NCBI RefSeq assembly: GCF_037975245.1
Contig: NC_092574.1
Span: 5,634,713 to 5,698,712, forward strand
Direction of reading: 5' to 3'
DNA length: 64,000 nucleotides
Source: Apostichopus japonicus
Taxonomy: Eukaryota > Echinodermata > Holothuroidea > Aspidochirotida > Stichopodidae
Below, in pieces: positions 52,142 to 64,000 of this stretch (the stretch's first letter is position 1; each line of letters begins with the position of its first letter). The notes beneath the pieces are model-generated. The model ran no database searches. It was not told where the DNA came from and saw only the letters and a list, made by a program, of their open reading frames with translations. The position numbers and the translations under genes were made by a program.

Positions 52142-52544
52142 GTAAAACTGACATTTTCATCCCTTTCCTCTTCTTCACATATATTGCATTTATGCTTACA
52201 AAATTAATGTGAAGCTTTTCACAGGTAAATTGAAACATGACATTCTTTCAAATATTCTCTTAATTCAGTAATTATTCTTGGTAAGTATCTCTAACTATTT
52301 CTCAGTGACCTGATTTCTATGACACAGTTCAATTCTATCCAGATCTTATTCCTAAGAGGCTTTAACCATCTCAAGATTACGATTTGAAAGAGGTTTATAG
52401 CGATCAAGGGATTCAAGGCACAAAAGTCCTGGTTATACTTATGTCATACCTTACATTTGTGCATAAAAGACTTCAAAATAAGATTGAATCTATAAGGTTC
52501 TGCCATCCATTAAGATCTTTTTACATCATTGATTAAGTTAACAG

Positions 52545-52747
52545 ATCGCTTCTCGGCCTTTTGGCTAAGATCATGTGTAGTATCTGTTCCCTTTCGAGGG
52601 GAATGAATGGTGATGCACACCTGACGATCGATGATCACACAGTCACAGTCCCGATGCAAGGGGACTGGGGTTGAGAGCGGATCAGTCGTTCGGTAGTTTG
52701 GTTTTCGTGCCCAGGTTCTTTCCTGGGTGACTTTTCTTAAAAGGTAC
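52545..52747 (+). mobile_element. U2 snRNA-headed structured retroelement (SINEU-like), with 11-bp target-site duplication
   Basis: Positions 52545-52589 match the 5' end of U2 snRNA with a single mismatch, from ATCGCTTCTCGGCC through the branch-point recognition GTAGTA to ATCTGTTC. After that the sequence leaves the U2 consensus but stays structured: hairpins at 52587-52603 (TTCCCTT/GAGGGGAA arms), 52646-52667 (CAGTCCC/GGGACTG) and 52710-52727 (CCCAGG/CCTGGG). The body is bracketed by TAAGTTAACAG at 52534-52544 and 52748-52758, an exact 11-bp direct repeat typical of LINE-mediated insertion. There is no poly(A) and no recognised RNA polymerase III box. SINEs with snRNA-derived heads are described in crocodilians; a one-off template-switch pseudogene is the alternative. 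Confidence 0.82.
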
Positions 52748-52971
52748 TAAGTTAACAGATCCTACTACACTAGTATTGAAACATTTTGTACTTGTTTGCA
52801 CATGTGTGGTAAATGCATATGTGTACTTGTATAGTCAGTCATATTATATGGAAGTCAGTACAGGATCAAGTAATGTTGTTAGGCTCTATTAGGTTCCATC
52901 TTGAATGAAAAATTGTTTTAATTTTGCTTCAAATTATGTTATCAGTAATGTTCGACACACACATCATGCAG

Positions 52972-62941
<9,970 letters not shown>

Positions 62942-64000
62942 GAACAATTTGGAGAGTAAAGACCTTCAGGAAGGTACTTTTTTGAAAACTTCTAGCAATT
63001 ATAGCGTGCTATATTTTTGGGCCTATACTGACTACCTTTAATATCATCATGAGCTAGCTGTCAGTGTAGTAGTGCATATAAAGTTGATAATTAACAATTC
63101 TTTGCAATTTAATGTCAGCGTAAAATTTGTAAGAGCTGATGCTCTATTTGCTTATTAACTTGCATTGATTATTAATGCAATAAAAAAAAACCCACACAAT
63201 TGCCAACCTGGATTTTTTCAAAATTTGATCCATATTACTTAAATTCTAATATCTAGGTCAGTGTAAATTATACAAACACAAGCCAGTATCAGACTGGTGC
63301 TTTACATGTATATATATATTTTACATGACGTGGGTGTTGGCGAGGGGTTGGCAGGGCAGGGCGGGGGGGGGGGGAGATTGGCACTTGCCTATCAAATCAA
63401 AGTAATAAACAATAAGAAGCCAAACCTGCCATTTTGTCAAAAATAGAATTAAATGATTAATTCTATAACTTATTAAAAGTTAGTTAATTCTTTGGAAGGT
63501 TAACTGGTTATCCAAAACTCAAAGATTACCCCCCCCCCCCCCTTTGGATTTTCTTTTCTGCAAACGTCCACGGCCATTTACCTTGTACAGTAGAGTATTA
63601 ATGCAAAGAATTAGAGATAAGAATTGGCCATATAACATTCTTTTTCTGGGTCACTGGTTTGTTTAATCTCAATATTTCATATATCTTATATAAATTGTCA
63701 AGAATAATATATAGGATAAAATTCCATAGTTTTAGAAGTTGAGAAGATTTATCAATCAAAATACTGACCATATCTAGACAAACTCTCTTGTTAGTCTCAC
63801 ATTGTTAAATTACGCTTTATGTAGTTGGAAACTATATATGAATCAACTACTGTAGTTGTCATCAGCTTGCCTGTCTAAAGATTTGCAAAATAAAAGCTTG
63901 TGCATGACTTCACTTGAGCAGTTGTAGTTGGGATCTATGAAACAACCTTTCACTCATGAATGTTTATCAAGGGATGACAAAATAACATTTCACATAAACT
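62942..64000. other. AT-rich 3' flank, nothing recognised
   Basis: After the last candidate stop codon only AT-rich DNA and G or C homopolymers (for example 63361-63374 and 63530-63542) are visible. Several AATAAA words occur, but none is distinctive. Confidence 0.4.

Noticed and set aside
52545-52747. Functional U2 snRNA gene
   Set aside because: Only the first 45 nt match U2; stem-loop IIa, the usual Sm site and the 3' domain do not. Flanking target-site duplications mark it as an insertion.

Overview
This window is AT-rich, intron-rich nuclear DNA from a metazoan, probably a marine deuterostome. An echinoderm, possibly a sea cucumber, is my best guess: genes have many short exons and 0.2-6 kb introns, 'TAGGCCTA' words recur, and CR1/L2-type LINE ends, tRNA-derived SINEs, hAT-type MITEs and many minisatellites are present. 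No bacterial, viral or CRISPR feature is visible.

Left part (about 3.5-12.5 kb, minus strand): a 12-exon gene for a TBC-domain Rab GTPase-activating protein of the TBC1D15/16/17/25 (Gyp7-like) class. All exon phases join to one 440-residue reading frame with both catalytic fingers intact. Positions 1-3500 hold no gene I can support, only a CA/TG-rich minisatellite and AT-rich DNA. The TBC gene and the next gene are divergent across a 3.2 kb interval that holds a perfect CRE-type octamer, a MITE and a tiny palindromic insertion.

Middle (15.7-37.6 kb, plus strand): the whole coding region of SCLT1 (sodium channel and clathrin linker 1), a coiled-coil protein of centriolar distal appendages needed for ciliogenesis. 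I place 20 exons, and the 19 after the tentative first one join in phase to the stop. Its introns carry five different minisatellites, three copies of one tRNA-derived SINE, a CR1/L2 LINE fragment that runs up to an exon acceptor, and a TTAA-flanked MITE.

Right part (37.7-64 kb): candidate exons of one or two unidentified plus-strand genes form two internally phase-consistent chains (38.9-52.1 kb and 53.0-62.9 kb). They do not join to each other, so exons are missing or these are separate genes. This half is rich in mobile DNA: three hAT-type MITE insertions with exact 8-bp target-site duplications, a TTAA MITE, long minisatellites (32-bp unit x about 30, 48-bp x about 7) and microsatellites.

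The two most unusual signals are both non-coding. One is a 203-bp structured element at 52.5 kb that begins with 45 nt of U2 snRNA, has three clean hairpins and is flanked by an 11-bp direct repeat, so it looks like an snRNA-headed retroelement. The other is a complete type-I hammerhead ribozyme fold at 59.04 kb (minus strand), with a second, degenerate hammerhead-like motif 190 bp away, both beside (TA)n tracts, as expected for Penelope-like element remnants.
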